Shown: positions 10,700-22,051, counted from the stretch's first letter. The stretch: 64,000 nt of DNA from an uncultured Shewanella sp. (GCA_947503555.1 CANNEE010000014.1:62001-126000), one strand, 5' to 3'. The notes: generated by a model from the letters alone, not told the origin. Program-made: numbers and translations.

Positions 10700-11992
10700 T
10701 TAGATTTCGCGTTTATCTAGCTCAACAAACTCTCTTACGTCTTGGCCTGTATAAAGCTGACGAGGACGACTAATCTTATGTCCTGGCTGATCTAGCATCT
10801 CTTTCCAATGTGCAATCCAGCCTACGGTACGGGCTAGCGCAAACATGACAGTAAACATGCTCGTTGGAATACCGATCGCCTTCATGATGATACCTGAGTA
10901 GAAGTCTACGTTTGGATAGAGCTTCTTAGAAACAAAGTATTCATCTTCTAGTGCGATACGCTCAAGCTCCATAGCAACATCAAGCAGCGGATCGTTGACC
11001 TTAAGCTCGTTAAGTACTTCATGGCAAGTTTCGCGCATGACGGTTGCTCTAGGGTCAAAGTTCTTATAGACGCGGTGACCAAAGCCCATTAGACGGAATG
11101 GATCATCCTTGTCTTTCGCCCGTGCAATAAACTCAGGGATGCGATCGACAGTGCCAATCTCTTCAAGCATGTTGAGGCAAGCTTCATTGGCGCCGCCGTG
11201 AGCTGGTCCCCAAAGTGAAGCAATACCCGCTGCGATACACGCAAATGGGTTAGCACCTGATGAGCCTGAAAGACGAACTGTCGATGTTGAAGCGTTTTGC
11301 TCATGATCGGCATGGAGAATAAAGATTCTGTCCATGGCGCGTTCGATGATAGGGTTAACCTTGTACTCTTCACTTGGCACAGCAAACATCATGCTAAGGA
11401 AGTTACCTGCGTAGCTTAAGTCGTTACGAGGATAAACAAAAGGTTGGCCGATAGAGTACTTGTAACACATGGCCGCGATGGTTGGCATCTTAGAGACCAA
11501 GCGATAAGCAGCAATTTCACGGTGACGCTCATTATTCACATCAAGGGAGTCTTGATAGAAAGCAGATAATGCACCTGTTACACCACAAAGCATTGCCATA
11601 GGATGTGCGTCGCGACGGAAACCTTTAAAGAAGCTCGCTAACTGCTCGTTAACCATAGTGTGTTTTTTCACCATAGAAACAAAGTCGGCATACTGCGTCT
11701 TGTTTGGTAATTCGCCGTATAGCAGTAGGTAACATAGATCAAGATAGTCTGAATCTACGGCAAGCTGGTCGATTGGATAACCTCTGTGTAGCAATACGCC
11801 TTTGGCACCATCGATATAGGTAATCGCGGATTCACAGGATGCTGTTGCAAGAAACCCTGGATCAAAGGTGAAGTAGCCTGTGCTACCGAGTTTGCTGATG
11901 TCGATAACATCAAAACCAGCAGTTCCTTGCATCACTGGCAGTTCAATCGAGTCGTTCCCTGGTAGTTCTAATTTGGCTTTTAAGTCAGCCAT
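10700..11992 (-). CDS. gltA: Citrate synthase (type II, hexameric)
   Basis: Condenses acetyl-CoA with oxaloacetate, entry step of the TCA cycle, in the cytoplasm. 430 aa, close to the E. coli enzyme. Visible catalytic regions are [10 protein letters not shown] (His264 region), [14 protein letters not shown] (His305/Arg314 region) and the DFYSGII segment with the catalytic Asp. It is divergent from sdhCDAB-sucABCD across a 436-bp control region, the usual gammaproteobacterial arrangement. Terminator at 10636-10675. Confidence 0.97.
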   Translation of the reverse strand: MADLKAKLELPGNDSIELPVMQGTAGFDVIDISKLGSTGYFTFDPGFLATASCESAITYIDGAKGVLLHRGYPIDQLAVDSDYLDLCYLLLYGELPNKTQYADFVSMVKKHTMVNEQLASFFKGFRRDAHPMAMLCGVTGALSAFYQDSLDVNNERHREIAAYRLVSKMPTIAAMCYKYSIGQPFVYPRNDLSYAGNFLSMMFAVPSEEYKVNPIIERAMDRIFILHADHEQNASTSTVRLSGSSGANPFACIAAGIASLWGPAHGGANEACLNMLEEIGTVDRIPEFIARAKDKDDPFRLMGFGHRVYKNFDPRATVMRETCHEVLNELKVNDPLLDVAMELERIALEDEYFVSKKLYPNVDFYSGIIMKAIGIPTSMFTVMFALARTVGWIAHWKEMLDQPGHKISRPRQLYTGQDVREFVELDKREI

Positions 11993-12428
11993 ACCCCGTT
12001 CTCCTTACTTCATTTTCTTATGAGTGCGGCATATCAAATCGTCAACACTTTACATTGAATCTAGATCACATTTCAATTTAAATAAGTGTTTAAATTTCTT
12101 AGACCATGGTATTAAGTTTGCTACTTTCCCAGTAAACACTGGGGCTTACAAGAAAAAAATGCCAAAAAAACAAAATTTGCATAATGTGATGTTTGTATTT
12201 GACATTTTGCCCTTGTATACTTGCTGCGGCTCCTAAGAGCTACAAACAAGTGCCTTTTAGTAAACACGAATAACCATAATAAAGCATTCTGTTTCTAAAT
12301 GGTTAACTGTTTGTTTAAACTTTGCTTTTGAGAACACTTTCTACTGTGGCATGGATCTTAGTATAAAGTTTGACCAAAAGCGGTTCACATAACAAAAATA
12401 GTGCTCAATAGAGCAGAGTGAGCAGAAC
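11993..12428. promoter_or_regulatory. Divergent gltA / sdhC control region
   Basis: No gene is seen in these 436 bp. It must hold promoters for gltA (minus) and sdhC (plus). It contains an ArcA-like direct repeat at 12302-12320 and a CRP-half-site-like word GATCACA near 12064. No convincing -35/-10 pair could be fixed by eye. Confidence 0.5.
12302..12320 (+). promoter_or_regulatory. Possible ArcA-binding direct repeat
   Basis: GTTAA at 12302 and GTTTAA at 12313 are spaced by 11 bp on one strand, the spacing of ArcA repeat elements. sdh and gltA are classic ArcA-repressed genes. The match is short and the call is tentative. Confidence 0.3.
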
Positions 12429-12803
12429 GTGAAAAAGCAAAGACCTGTCCATCTAGATCTGCAGACCATTCGCTTTCCTGCAACCGCGATTGCGTCCATT
12501 CTTCACCGTATTTCCGGTGTCATCATGATATTCGCCGTTGGTATTCTTCTTTGGTTGTTAAATACCTCTTTAGCATCGCCACAGGGATTCGCCGATATTC
12601 AATCGCTTTTTGATAACTTTATTATGAAGTTCATCGTCTGGGGCATTCTTACTGCGCTAGGTTATCATCTCATTGGTGGCATTCGCCACTTAGTCATGGA
12701 TACCGGACGCTGGGAAGAACTTGACTCAGGCAAGACTTCAGCCAAAGTCGCCTTCGCATTAGCCTTGGCATTTTCAGTTGTAGCGGGGATTTGGGTATGG
12801 TAA
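12429..12803 (+). CDS. sdhC: Succinate dehydrogenase cytochrome b556 subunit
   Basis: Membrane anchor of complex II, carrying haem b and the quinone site with SdhD. 124 aa with three transmembrane segments. It begins at a GTG (KKQRPVHLDLQTIRFP), matching family N-termini; the conserved HRISG motif is at residues 27-31 and the haem-ligand His region in the second helix (GYHLIGGIRHLVMDTGR). The last codons overlap sdhD by 7 bp, so translation of the two is coupled. First gene of sdhCDAB-sucABCD. Confidence 0.95.
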   Translation: MKKQRPVHLDLQTIRFPATAIASILHRISGVIMIFAVGILLWLLNTSLASPQGFADIQSLFDNFIMKFIVWGILTALGYHLIGGIRHLVMDTGRWEELDSGKTSAKVAFALALAFSVVAGIWVW

Positions 12804-13141
12804 CTAATGCAGCAAGTCTTGGACGCAGTGGCGTTCATGATTTTATCCTTTTACGTGCAAGCGCTGTCGTTTTAGCCTGTTACACCATTTTCTTGGTGGG
12901 CTATATGGCATTAACGCCTGTTTCCTATGAAGCTTGGCACGGCTTATTTAGCTGTCTGCCGATGAAAGTATTCACACTTCTAGCCCTAGTAGCTGTGCTT
13001 ATCCATGCATGGATTGGTATCTGGCAAGTATTGACCGACTATATCAAGTGTGTGTCTCTACGTGGTGCTTTACAGTTTGTCTTCGTTGTGACCGCCTTTA
13101 GTTATTTGGCGGCCGGCATTCTAATTGTGTGGGGTGTTTAA
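12797..13141 (+). CDS. sdhD: Succinate dehydrogenase membrane anchor subunit
   Basis: Second membrane anchor of complex II. The ATG at 12797 gives MVTNAASLGRSGVHDF, which matches family N-termini; a TTG two codons upstream is less likely. 114 aa, three transmembrane helices. The start overlaps the end of sdhC (ATGGTAA), and the gene ends directly before the GTG of sdhA. Confidence 0.95.
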   Translation: MVTNAASLGRSGVHDFILLRASAVVLACYTIFLVGYMALTPVSYEAWHGLFSCLPMKVFTLLALVAVLIHAWIGIWQVLTDYIKCVSLRGALQFVFVVTAFSYLAAGILIVWGV

Positions 13142-14908
13142 GTGGGTATTCCAGTACGCGAATTTGACGCAGTAGTAATTGGCGCTGGTGGCGCCGGTAT
13201 GCGCGCTGCACTACAGATTTCTAAAGAAGGTAAGAGCTGCGCGCTGTTATCTAAAGTTTTCCCAACACGTTCTCATACCGTGTCTGCTCAAGGGGGGATT
13301 ACCGTAGCCTTAGGTAACGCCCATGAAGATCATTGGGAACAACATATGTATGACACAGTGAAAGGCTCTGATTTTATCGGAGACCAAGAAGCGATTGAGT
13401 TCATGTGTCAAACAGGTCCTGAAGCGGTTATCGAACTTGAACATATGGGCCTGCCATTTTCTCGTTTCGACAATGGTAAGATTTATCAGCGTCCTTTCGG
13501 CGGTCAGTCAAAGAACTTTGGTGGTGAGCAGGCCGCTCGTACCGCAGCAGCTGCTGACCGTACAGGTCACGCGCTACTTCACTGTTTGTATCAGCAAAAT
13601 GTTAAGCATAAAACGGAAGTTTTCTCCGAGTGGTATGCGCTGGATTTAGTGAAAAACGAAGACGGTGTGATTGTGGGTTGTACTGCAATCGAAATTGAAA
13701 CCGGCGAAATCGTTTACTTCAAGTCGAAAGCAACTGTACTTGCAACTGGTGGTGCCGGCCGTATCTATGCCTCTACCACGAACGCGCATATCAATACGGG
13801 TGACGGTGTTGGTATGGCGATGCGCGCTGGCGTGCAGATGCAAGATATGGAAATGTGGCAGTTCCACCCAACGGGTATCGCAGGTGCTGGTGTACTGGTA
13901 ACTGAAGGTTGTCGTGGTGAAGGTGGTTATCTACTGAATAAAGATGGCGAGCGCTTCATGGAGCGTTATGCGCCAAATGCGAAAGACTTGGCATCACGAG
14001 ACGTTGTTGCTCGCTCTATGATGACTGAAATTCGTGAAGGTCGTGGTCTTGATGGTCCGTTAGGTCCACACTGTCTGCTTAAGCTTGACCATCTTGGTAA
14101 AGAAACCCTTGAAGCGCGTCTTCCTGGTGTTTGTGAGCTTTCTCGTACCTTCGCTCATATTGACCCAGCCGATGGCCCGATTCCTGTGCTACCAACCTGT
14201 CACTATATGATGGGTGGTCTACCCGCTAAGGTCAGCGGTCAGGTAATTCGTCAAAATGAAGATGGCACAGAGCAAGATGTGACGGGTCTATTTGCCGTTG
14301 GTGAGATTGCTTGTGTATCTGTTCACGGTGCTAACCGCCTAGGTGGTAACTCACTACTTGACCTCGTGGTATTTGGCCGTGCAGCGGGTCAACATTTAGG
14401 TAAGGCGCTAGATGAAACGCCAACACCTAAAGAAGCGACTAGCGAAGAGATTGAAGCGTCACTTGCTCGTCTAAATCGTTGGGAGTCCAACAAAGACGGT
14501 GAAGATCCTGCGGTAATCCGTAAAGACCTTCAGCTTTGTATGCAGCTTAACTTCTCAGTATTCCGCAGTGGCGGCCCAATGGCAGAAGGTCTTAAAGAGC
14601 TTAAAGCCATTCGTGAACGTCTTGCCAATGCCAAGCTGTCTGATAACTCTAGAGAGTTTAACACTCAGCGTATCGAATGCTTAGAGCTAGATAACTTGAT
14701 GGCGACAGCGATTGCCACAGCTTATGCGGCTAACTTCCGTGAAGAGAGCCGCGGTGCTCACTCTCGTGAAGATTATCTAGAGCGTGACGATGAGAACTGG
14801 TTATGCCACAGTGTATTTGACCCTGTGACAGAGCAGATGACTAAGCGTGCGGTGAACATGGAGCCTAAGCTTCGTGAAGCCTTCCCACCTAAGAAACGTA
14901 CCTACTAA
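13142..14908 (+). CDS. sdhA: Succinate dehydrogenase flavoprotein subunit
   Basis: Oxidises succinate to fumarate on the cytoplasmic face of complex II, passing electrons to SdhB. 588 aa with GTG start abutting sdhD. The Rossmann motif [10 protein letters not shown] is at residues 15-24; [10 protein letters not shown] holds the histidine that binds FAD covalently; the dicarboxylate site includes the HPTG and RGEGGYL regions and the catalytic Arg region around [11 protein letters not shown]. Length and motifs are standard. Confidence 0.97.
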   Translation: MGIPVREFDAVVIGAGGAGMRAALQISKEGKSCALLSKVFPTRSHTVSAQGGITVALGNAHEDHWEQHMYDTVKGSDFIGDQEAIEFMCQTGPEAVIELEHMGLPFSRFDNGKIYQRPFGGQSKNFGGEQAARTAAAADRTGHALLHCLYQQNVKHKTEVFSEWYALDLVKNEDGVIVGCTAIEIETGEIVYFKSKATVLATGGAGRIYASTTNAHINTGDGVGMAMRAGVQMQDMEMWQFHPTGIAGAGVLVTEGCRGEGGYLLNKDGERFMERYAPNAKDLASRDVVARSMMTEIREGRGLDGPLGPHCLLKLDHLGKETLEARLPGVCELSRTFAHIDPADGPIPVLPTCHYMMGGLPAKVSGQVIRQNEDGTEQDVTGLFAVGEIACVSVHGANRLGGNSLLDLVVFGRAAGQHLGKALDETPTPKEATSEEIEASLARLNRWESNKDGEDPAVIRKDLQLCMQLNFSVFRSGGPMAEGLKELKAIRERLANAKLSDNSREFNTQRIECLELDNLMATAIATAYAANFREESRGAHSREDYLERDDENWLCHSVFDPVTEQMTKRAVNMEPKLREAFPPKKRTY

Positions 14909-14920
14909 GGAGTGGCCAAG

Positions 14921-15628
14921 ATGAAATTGGAATTTGCAATTTACCGCTACAATCCTGATGTAGATACTAAGCCTTACATGAAGGATTACAGCCTAGAGGT
15001 AGAAGAAGGTACCGATATGATGGTACTGGATGCCTTGTTAAAGCTCAAAGAGATGGATCCAGCATTGGCCTTTAGACGTTCTTGTCGTGAAGGTGTATGT
15101 GGCTCCGACGGTCTTAACATGAATGGTAAGAATGGCCTAGCCTGTATTACCCCGGTATCTACCTTTAAAGGTCAGAAGATCCAAATTCGCCCACTACCAG
15201 GAATGCCTGTTGTGCGTGATTTGATTGTCGATCTGACTCAGTTCTACAAGCAGTATGAGAAGATTAAGCCCTTCTTAATCAATGATGATAAGACGCCAGC
15301 TCGCGAGCATCTGCAATCGCCAGCAGAGCGTGAGCATCTTGATGGCTTATATGAGTGCATCATGTGTGCTTGTTGTTCGACTGCTTGTCCGTCTTTCTGG
15401 TGGAATCCAGATAAGTTTGTCGGTCCTAGTGGTTTGCTCCATGCTTATCGTTTCTTAATCGATAGCCGTGATACCGCAACCGAAGAGCGTCTAGCTGGCC
15501 TAGATGATGCCTATAGCGTATTCCGCTGCCACGGCATCATGAATTGTGTTGATGTTTGTCCAAAAGGTCTTAACCCTACAAAGGCAATCGGACATATTAA
15601 ATCAATGCTATTAAATAGAGCGGTCTAG
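14921..15628 (+). CDS. sdhB: Succinate dehydrogenase iron-sulfur subunit
   Basis: Electron relay of complex II with three Fe-S clusters. The ATG at 14921 (MKLEFAIYRYNPDVD) is preceded by AAGGAG at 8 bp and matches family N-termini; the GTG three codons upstream overlaps that ribosome-binding site. 235 aa. The [2Fe-2S] ligands are in SCREGVCGSDGLNMNG ... C, and the [4Fe-4S] and [3Fe-4S] ligands in CIMCACCSTACP and CHGIMNCVDVCPKG. A hairpin at 15673-15708 follows before sucA. Confidence 0.97.
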   Translation: MKLEFAIYRYNPDVDTKPYMKDYSLEVEEGTDMMVLDALLKLKEMDPALAFRRSCREGVCGSDGLNMNGKNGLACITPVSTFKGQKIQIRPLPGMPVVRDLIVDLTQFYKQYEKIKPFLINDDKTPAREHLQSPAEREHLDGLYECIMCACCSTACPSFWWNPDKFVGPSGLLHAYRFLIDSRDTATEERLAGLDDAYSVFRCHGIMNCVDVCPKGLNPTKAIGHIKSMLLNRAV

Positions 15629-15672
15629 ATGCAAAAGTTTCAGTTAATGCAGTTTATTAACTAATTCAAGAG

Positions 15673-15708
15673 GGAGTCACTTTCAGTTAATTGAGAGTGG
15701 CTCCTTTT
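15673..15708 (+). terminator. sdhB-sucA intercistronic hairpin
   Basis: A 13-bp stem (GGAGTCACTTTCA against TGAGAGTGGCTCC, two G-U pairs in RNA), loop GTTAAT, then TTTT. It looks like a partial terminator or RNA-processing hairpin separating the sdh and suc parts of one operon. Confidence 0.55.
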
Positions 15709-15853
15709 GCGTAAAGGAATATTGTCCCAGCCGATGCGGGGAGTGTCGCTAACTAGGAAGCTTGCAGCGGCAAAAAATAGATGTATGGGGCTTGGTCAAC
15801 GACATAGCAAAGACTATGGCTAAGCAAGTGTATCAAGTTTGAAAGGAATAGAA

Positions 15854-18676
15854 ATGCACCAAGGCATCATGAAAGCCTGGCTCGAGTCATCCCATTTAAG
15901 CGGAGCGAACTCGACCTATGTAGAAGAGATGTATGAAGCCTATCAACAAGATCCCGAGTCGGTTGGTGAAGACTGGCGCGTGGTGTTTGATAACCTCCCA
16001 GCGGTAAATGGTGCCTCTCATGAAGTACCTGAGGCTGCTCACTCTAAAGTTCGCGACTATTTCCGCAGCCTAGCCTTAGATGGCCGTCAAAAAGGCGCAG
16101 CGCGAGTGACCGATCCCGAAGTTGATGCTAAGCAGGTAAAAGTGCTACAGCTTATCAACGCCCACAGATTCAGAGGCCATCAAAACGCAAATCTTGACCC
16201 GTTAGGGTTGTGGAAGCGTGAACCTGTCTCTGAACTCGACCCGAATTTCCATGGTTTGACAGCCGAGGACATGACCCGTGAATTTAACACAGGTTCATTT
16301 GCCCATGGCGGTGAGACCATGCAGCTTGGTCAGCTACTCAAGGCACTGAAAGCCACCTATTGTGGTGCTATCGGTGCAGAGTATATGCATATCACTGATA
16401 CCGACGAGAAACGCTGGATTCAGCAGCGTCTCGAGCCTTCGTTAGGTAAAGCTAACTACAATAAAGAAATCAAGACCCGTATTCTTGAAGGCCTTAATGC
16501 AGCTGAAGGGATGGAAAAGTACCTAGGTGCTAAATTCCCCGGTGCTAAGCGATTCTCCCTTGAAGGTGGCGATGCACTTGTGCCTATGATGCGTGAAATC
16601 ATTTATCGCGCAGGTGATCATGGTACTAAAGAGATTGTGGTGGGTATGGCTCACCGTGGTCGTCTAAACGTACTAGTAAACGTACTAGGTAAGCGTCCAT
16701 CAGAGCTATTCGATGAGTTTGCTGGCAAGCATAACGATACCCTAGGTTCAGGCGATGTGAAATATCACCAAGGTTTCTCATCTGACTTTGAAACTCCAGG
16801 TGGTAATGTTCACTTAGCATTGGCCTTTAACCCGTCTCATCTAGAGATCGTGAACCCTGTGGTGATGGGCTCGGTAAGAGCACGTCTCGACCGCCGTGGC
16901 TGCGAGAAGGGTGAGCAGGTAATGCCTATCACTATTCACGGTGACTCAGCCATTACAGGTCAAGGTATCGTACAAGAAACCTTTAACATGTCTCAGGCTC
17001 GCGGCTTTAAGGTTGGCGGCAGTATTCGTATCGTGGTCAACAACCAAGTGGGCTTTACCACATCGAATCACCAAGATGTACGTTCTACTGAGTACTGTAC
17101 CGATATTGCTAAGATGGTGCAGGCACCTATTTTCCACGTTAATGCTGACGATCCAGAAGCGGTCGCTTTTGTGGCGCAATTGGCTGTGGACTATCGCGCT
17201 GAATTTAAGCGTGACGTGGTCATTGATTTAGTATGTTATCGCCGACACGGCCATAACGAAGCCGATGAGCCAAGTGCGACTCAGCCGCTGATGTATGCCA
17301 AGATTAAAAAGCATCCAACGCCAAGAAAGATATACGCAGATCGCTTGATTGAGGAGCAAACCCTCGCCGCCGATGAAGTAACCGCTTTGATCAACGGTTA
17401 TCGTGAAGCCTTAGATCACGGTGAGTGCGTGGTGAAAGAGTGGCGTCCTATGGAGCTGCATTCTGTCGACTGGAGTCCGTTTATCGGCCACGACTGGGAT
17501 GAAGCTTATGATGCGACCATGCCTATGGATAAGCTTAAGGGCTTAGCTGAGAAAATTGCCTATGTACCGGAAAACCATAAGCTACAGTCTCGCGTTGCTA
17601 AGATCTACAAAGACAGAGTGGCCATGGCAAATGGTGAGAAGCCACTCGATTGGGGTTTTGCTGAAACCTTAGCTTATGCCTCTATCTTGGAAGATAAGCA
17701 TCGCATCCGTATTACGGGTCAAGACTCAGGTCGTGGTACCTTCTTCCATCGTCACGCTGTGCTTCATAATCAAAATGATGCCACCGCCTACTTGCCACTA
17801 CGTCATGTAGCCGATGAGCAAGGACCGATTGAGATCACCGACTCTGTGCTGTCAGAAGCTTCAGTATTGGCCTTTGAATACGGTTATGCGACAGCGGAGC
17901 CGAGCGGCTTAACGATTTGGGAAGCTCAGTTTGGTGATTTCGTTAACTGTGCGCAGGTGGTGATTGACCAGTTCCTGTCATCGGGTGAGCAGAAGTGGGG
18001 CCGTTTATGTGGCTTGACTATGCTGCTACCTCACGGTTATGAAGGTCAGGGCCCAGAGCACTCGAGTGCGCGTCTAGAACGTTTCCTACAATTGTGTGCC
18101 AACCATAATATGCAGGTGTGTATTCCATCGACACCGGCTCAGGTTTATCACATGCTTCGCCGTCAGGTAGTACGTCCTATGCGTCGCCCATTGGTGGTGA
18201 TGTCACCTAAATCACTACTTCGTCATCCGCTAGCTGTGTCTGATATGGAAGAGCTGGCTAATGGTAGCTTCCAAAACGTGATTGGCGAAACTGAAAATAT
18301 CGACCCTAAAGGGGTGGATAGAGTCGTATTCTGTAGCGGTAAAGTTTACTTTGAGCTACTAGAGAAGCGCCGTAAAGAGAACCTCACAAATGTGGCATTG
18401 GTGCGTATTGAGCAGCTGTATCCTTTCCCTAAAGAGGAAGCGCTGGCAGTACTTGAGCAATATCAACATGTGAAGGACTTTGTATGGTGCCAAGAAGAAC
18501 CACAAAACCAGGGTGCCTGGTATTGTAGTCAGCACCACTTCTGGAGTGTGATTCCAGAAGGTGCGAAATTAACCTATGCAGGACGAGAAGCGTCAGCAGC
18601 GCCAGCATGTGGTTATCCATCGCTACATGCACAGCAGCAAGCATCATTGATAGATTGCGCATTAAAACTGAAGTAA
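15854..18676 (+). CDS. sucA: 2-oxoglutarate dehydrogenase E1 component
   Basis: Thiamine-diphosphate enzyme that decarboxylates 2-oxoglutarate and succinylates the lipoyl arm of SucB. The ATG at 15854 (MHQGIMKAWLESSHLSGAN) has AAGGA 6 bp upstream; a TTG five codons earlier is in frame but poor. 940 aa. The N-terminal region (YVEEMYEAYQQDPESVGEDW) binds the E2 core; GMAHRGRLNVL and the GDSAITGQG region make the ThDP pocket; the transketolase-like beta domain follows (GQDSGRGTFFHRHAV). Located between sdhB and sucB as in E. coli. The E3 gene lpd is not in this window. Confidence 0.97.
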   Translation: MHQGIMKAWLESSHLSGANSTYVEEMYEAYQQDPESVGEDWRVVFDNLPAVNGASHEVPEAAHSKVRDYFRSLALDGRQKGAARVTDPEVDAKQVKVLQLINAHRFRGHQNANLDPLGLWKREPVSELDPNFHGLTAEDMTREFNTGSFAHGGETMQLGQLLKALKATYCGAIGAEYMHITDTDEKRWIQQRLEPSLGKANYNKEIKTRILEGLNAAEGMEKYLGAKFPGAKRFSLEGGDALVPMMREIIYRAGDHGTKEIVVGMAHRGRLNVLVNVLGKRPSELFDEFAGKHNDTLGSGDVKYHQGFSSDFETPGGNVHLALAFNPSHLEIVNPVVMGSVRARLDRRGCEKGEQVMPITIHGDSAITGQGIVQETFNMSQARGFKVGGSIRIVVNNQVGFTTSNHQDVRSTEYCTDIAKMVQAPIFHVNADDPEAVAFVAQLAVDYRAEFKRDVVIDLVCYRRHGHNEADEPSATQPLMYAKIKKHPTPRKIYADRLIEEQTLAADEVTALINGYREALDHGECVVKEWRPMELHSVDWSPFIGHDWDEAYDATMPMDKLKGLAEKIAYVPENHKLQSRVAKIYKDRVAMANGEKPLDWGFAETLAYASILEDKHRIRITGQDSGRGTFFHRHAVLHNQNDATAYLPLRHVADEQGPIEITDSVLSEASVLAFEYGYATAEPSGLTIWEAQFGDFVNCAQVVIDQFLSSGEQKWGRLCGLTMLLPHGYEGQGPEHSSARLERFLQLCANHNMQVCIPSTPAQVYHMLRRQVVRPMRRPLVVMSPKSLLRHPLAVSDMEELANGSFQNVIGETENIDPKGVDRVVFCSGKVYFELLEKRRKENLTNVALVRIEQLYPFPKEEALAVLEQYQHVKDFVWCQEEPQNQGAWYCSQHHFWSVIPEGAKLTYAGREASAAPACGYPSLHAQQQASLIDCALKLK

Positions 18677-18705
18677 TAGACAATTTATAAAAAGGATAAT
18701 GATCC

Positions 18706-19905
18706 ATGAGTATCGAAATTAAGGTACCCGTACTGCCAGAATCAGTTGCCGATGCAACCATTGCCACCTGGCACGTTAAAGCTGGCGAACAAGTTTCTCG
18801 TGATCAAAACCTAGTTGATATCGAAACCGATAAAGTTGTACTTGAAGTGGTTGCACCAGAAGATGGTCAAATCGCCGAGTTCTTAGCAGAAGAAGGCGAC
18901 ACTGTACTGGCTGAAGCGGTTATCGCTAAGTTTGTTGCCGGCGCCGTTGCAGGACAAGAAGTGTCTAAGGCCGAAGCCGAAGCGCCAGCCTTAACTGAAG
19001 AGTCTGCGGCCGCGGCAAGTGAGTCAAATGATGCACTCAGCCCATCGGTTCGCCGTTTAATTGCCGAGCACAATCTTGACGCTGCTAAGGTGAAAGGCAC
19101 AGGTGTGGGCGGCCGCATCACTAAAGAAGATGTGGAAGCTTATGTGAAGAATCAAGGTGCTGCACCAGCTGCGGCGCCAGCCGTTGCTGAAGCACCACTT
19201 GCCGAGCGTAGTCAAAAGCGTGTGCCTATGACACGTCTACGTAAAACGATTGCTACCCGTCTATTGGAAGCGAAAAACTCTACGGCTATGTTGACCACCT
19301 TTAATGAGGTGAACATGAAGCCAATCATGGATATTCGTAAGCAGTATCAAGAGATTTTCGAAAAGCGTCATGGCATTCGTCTAGGCTTTATGTCTTTCTA
19401 TGTGAAGGCAGTCACTGAAGCCCTTAAGCGTTACCCAGAAGTCAACGCCTCTATCGATGGCGATGATATCGTGTATCACAACTACTTCGATGTGAGCATC
19501 GCGGTTTCTACCCCTCGTGGCCTAGTGACTCCAGTGCTACGTGATACCGACACCATGAGCCTTGCCGATATTGAACGTGCTGTGCGTGAATTGGCAATCA
19601 AGGGCCGTGATGGCAAGCTAACAGTCGATGATATGACAGGCGGTAACTTCACCGTGACTAACGGTGGTGTATTTGGCTCCCTAATGTCTACGCCTATCCT
19701 CAATCTGCCACAAAGTGCGATTTTGGGTATGCATGCCATTAAAGATCGTCCTATGGCGGTCAATGGCGAGGTAGAGATCCTACCTATGATGTACCTAGCA
19801 CTCTCTTATGACCATCGTATAATTGATGGCCGTGAGTCAGTTGGTTTCCTTGTGACGATTAAAGAGTTACTTGAAGATCCAACTCGTCTGTTGCTTGACC
19901 TTTAA
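18706..19905 (+). CDS. sucB: 2-oxoglutarate dehydrogenase E2 (dihydrolipoamide succinyltransferase)
   Basis: Forms the core of the 2-oxoglutarate dehydrogenase complex and transfers the succinyl group to CoA. 399 aa. One lipoyl domain (residues 1-77, lipoylated Lys in ETDKVVLEV), a short Ala/Glu-rich linker, the E1/E3-binding domain ([20 protein letters not shown] ... GGRITKEDV), a second Ala/Pro linker, then the catalytic domain ending with the active-site motif [10 protein letters not shown]. Start ATG preceded by AAAGGA. 29 bp after sucA. Confidence 0.97.
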   Translation: MSIEIKVPVLPESVADATIATWHVKAGEQVSRDQNLVDIETDKVVLEVVAPEDGQIAEFLAEEGDTVLAEAVIAKFVAGAVAGQEVSKAEAEAPALTEESAAAASESNDALSPSVRRLIAEHNLDAAKVKGTGVGGRITKEDVEAYVKNQGAAPAAAPAVAEAPLAERSQKRVPMTRLRKTIATRLLEAKNSTAMLTTFNEVNMKPIMDIRKQYQEIFEKRHGIRLGFMSFYVKAVTEALKRYPEVNASIDGDDIVYHNYFDVSIAVSTPRGLVTPVLRDTDTMSLADIERAVRELAIKGRDGKLTVDDMTGGNFTVTNGGVFGSLMSTPILNLPQSAILGMHAIKDRPMAVNGEVEILPMMYLALSYDHRIIDGRESVGFLVTIKELLEDPTRLLLDL

Positions 19906-19930
19906 GGCCTAGCCAGACTTTACCCTAGTG

Positions 19931-19950
19931 ACAGGCTCAGCTGAGCCTGT
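19931..19950. promoter_or_regulatory. Perfect 20-bp palindrome between sucB and sucC
   Basis: ACAGGCTCAG joined directly to its reverse complement CTGAGCCTGT. It would form a tight RNA hairpin but has no real T-run (TTTGAG), so it is more likely an RNA stability or processing element than a terminator. Confidence 0.5.
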
Positions 19951-19986
19951 TTGAGAATATGATAAGAAGTATACGGATAGATCATC

Positions 19987-21153
19987 ATGAATTTGCATGA
20001 GTATCAGGCAAAAGCACTATTTGCCGAATATGGTTTACCAGTGTCAGAAGGCTTTGCATGTGATACAGCTCAAGAAGCTGTTGAAGCGGCAGGTCATATT
20101 GGCGGAGATATGTGGGTTGTTAAGTGTCAAGTACACGCTGGCGGCCGTGGTAAAGCGGGTGGCGTTAAAGTCACAGGCGACAAAGAAGAGATCAGAGCAT
20201 TTGCTGAACATTGGTTAGGTAAAAACCTAGTCACTTATCAAACTGATGAGAATGGCCAGCCAGTAGCAAAAATCTTGGTTGAAAGCTGCACAGATATCGC
20301 TAACGAACTTTATCTAGGTGCTGTTGTGGACCGCGCGACTCGTCGTGTTGTGTTTATGGCATCGACCGAAGGTGGTGTTGAGATTGAAACTGTTGCTGAA
20401 GAAACGCCAGAGCTAATCCACAAAGCGATTATCGATCCTCTCGTTGGTCCTCAGCCTTATCAGGCTCGTGACCTTGGCTTCAAGTTAGGTCTAAACCCAA
20501 CTCAGATGAAGCAGTTCACTAAAGTATTCATGGGTTTGGCAACTATGTTCAATGACCATGACTTTGCGCTGCTTGAAATCAACCCGCTAGTGATTACCAC
20601 TGAAGGTAATATCCACTGTCTAGACGGTAAGATTGGCATCGATGGTAACGCTTTGTTCCGTCAGCCTAAGATCCGTGATATGCACGATCCATCTCAAGAT
20701 GATGCTCGTGAAGCCCACGCTGCTAAGTTCGAGCTAAACTATGTTGCGCTTGATGGTAACGTAGGTTGTATGGTTAACGGTGCTGGCCTTGCTATGGGTA
20801 CCATGGATATCGTTAATCTACACGGCGGTAAGCCTGCTAACTTCCTAGATGTGGGTGGCGGTGCGACTAAAGAGCGTGTAGCCGAAGCATTTAAGATCAT
20901 TCTTTCTGACGATAATGTTAAAGCGGTTCTTGTGAACATCTTTGGTGGTATCGTACGTTGTGACATGATTGCCGAAGGTATCATTGGCGCAGTGAAAGAA
21001 GTGGGTGTTGAAGTACCTGTGGTTGTACGTCTTGAAGGTACCAATGCTGATCTGGGCCGTGATGTACTTGCTAGCTCAGGTCTAGACATTATTGCAGCTG
21101 AATCCCTAACCGATGCTGCTGTTAAAGTTGTAGCTGCTGCGGAGGGCAAATAA
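19987..21153 (+). CDS. sucC: Succinyl-CoA synthetase beta subunit
   Basis: ATP-grasp subunit of succinyl-CoA synthetase, making ATP or GTP from succinyl-CoA in the TCA cycle. 388 aa, the normal length. N-terminus [19 protein letters not shown]; nucleotide-binding loop [18 protein letters not shown]-terminal CoA-ligase domain with [13 protein letters not shown] and [10 protein letters not shown]. The stop codon shares one base with the sucD start (TAATG), giving equal subunit production. Confidence 0.97.
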   Translation: MNLHEYQAKALFAEYGLPVSEGFACDTAQEAVEAAGHIGGDMWVVKCQVHAGGRGKAGGVKVTGDKEEIRAFAEHWLGKNLVTYQTDENGQPVAKILVESCTDIANELYLGAVVDRATRRVVFMASTEGGVEIETVAEETPELIHKAIIDPLVGPQPYQARDLGFKLGLNPTQMKQFTKVFMGLATMFNDHDFALLEINPLVITTEGNIHCLDGKIGIDGNALFRQPKIRDMHDPSQDDAREAHAAKFELNYVALDGNVGCMVNGAGLAMGTMDIVNLHGGKPANFLDVGGGATKERVAEAFKIILSDDNVKAVLVNIFGGIVRCDMIAEGIIGAVKEVGVEVPVVVRLEGTNADLGRDVLASSGLDIIAAESLTDAAVKVVAAAEGK

Positions 21154-22025
21154 TGTCTGTACTAATTAACAAAGAGACTAAGGTAATCTGTCAAGGTTTT
21201 ACCGGTGGCCAAGGTACTTTCCACTCTGAGCAGGCGATTGCCTATGGTACTCAGATGGTAGGTGGTGTTTCACCAGGTAAAGGTGGTCAAGTTCACTTAG
21301 GTCTACCTGTATTTAACACTGTTAAAGACGCTGTAGCTGAAACTGGCGCGACTGCAACCGTTATCTATGTTCCAGCTCCTTTCTGTAAAGACGCTATTCT
21401 TGAAGCGATTGACGGTGGCATAGAGCTAATCGTTTGTATCACAGAAGGTATTCCAACATTGGATATGCTTGAAGTGAAGGTGAAGCTGGAAGAGACTGGC
21501 GTGCGCATGATTGGTCCTAACTGCCCAGGCGTAATTACTCCTGGTGAGTGTAAGATAGGTATCATGCCTGGTCATATTCACAAGCCAGGTAGAGTGGGTA
21601 TCGTATCTCGCTCTGGCACTTTGACCTATGAAGCGGTTAAGCAAACTACGGATGAAGGCTTTGGCCAATCAACCTGTGTTGGTATCGGTGGTGACCCAAT
21701 TCCTGGTACTAACTTCATCGACGTATTGGAAATGTTCCAAAACGATCCACTAACAGAAGCTATCGTAATGATTGGTGAAATTGGTGGTACTGCTGAAGAA
21801 GAGGCTGCGGAATATATCAAGGCTAACGTGACTAAGCCTGTTGTTTCTTACATTGCTGGTGTTACTGCTCCTGCTGGTAAGCGTATGGGCCACGCTGGTG
21901 CGATTATCGCTGGCGGTAAAGGTACTGCTGAAGATAAGTTCGCTGCACTTGAAGCTGCGGGTGTGACTACGGTTCGCTCTTTGGCTGATATCGGTAAGGC
22001 ACTTCGCGAGAAGACTGGCTGGTAA
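21153..22025 (+). CDS. sucD: Succinyl-CoA synthetase alpha subunit
   Basis: CoA-binding and phospho-histidine subunit. 290 aa. The CoA-binding Rossmann motif is [14 protein letters not shown] near the N-terminus, NCPGVI is the conserved loop, and GHAGAI near residue 247 holds the phosphorylated histidine. Overlaps sucC by one base. A strong terminator at 22052-22075 ends the operon. Confidence 0.97.
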   Translation: MSVLINKETKVICQGFTGGQGTFHSEQAIAYGTQMVGGVSPGKGGQVHLGLPVFNTVKDAVAETGATATVIYVPAPFCKDAILEAIDGGIELIVCITEGIPTLDMLEVKVKLEETGVRMIGPNCPGVITPGECKIGIMPGHIHKPGRVGIVSRSGTLTYEAVKQTTDEGFGQSTCVGIGGDPIPGTNFIDVLEMFQNDPLTEAIVMIGEIGGTAEEEAAEYIKANVTKPVVSYIAGVTAPAGKRMGHAGAIIAGGKGTAEDKFAALEAAGVTTVRSLADIGKALREKTGW

Positions 22026-22051
22026 TAGCGTGTTAGCTATTCAGCGAGATA

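Noticed and set aside
12060-12080. CRP site near GATCACATTT in the gltA-sdhC region
   Set aside because: Only one half-site matches; not listed as a feature.
18706-22025. Search for lpd (E3) in the suc block
   Set aside because: None of the genes up to 24 kb is a flavin disulfide reductase; E3 must be encoded elsewhere.
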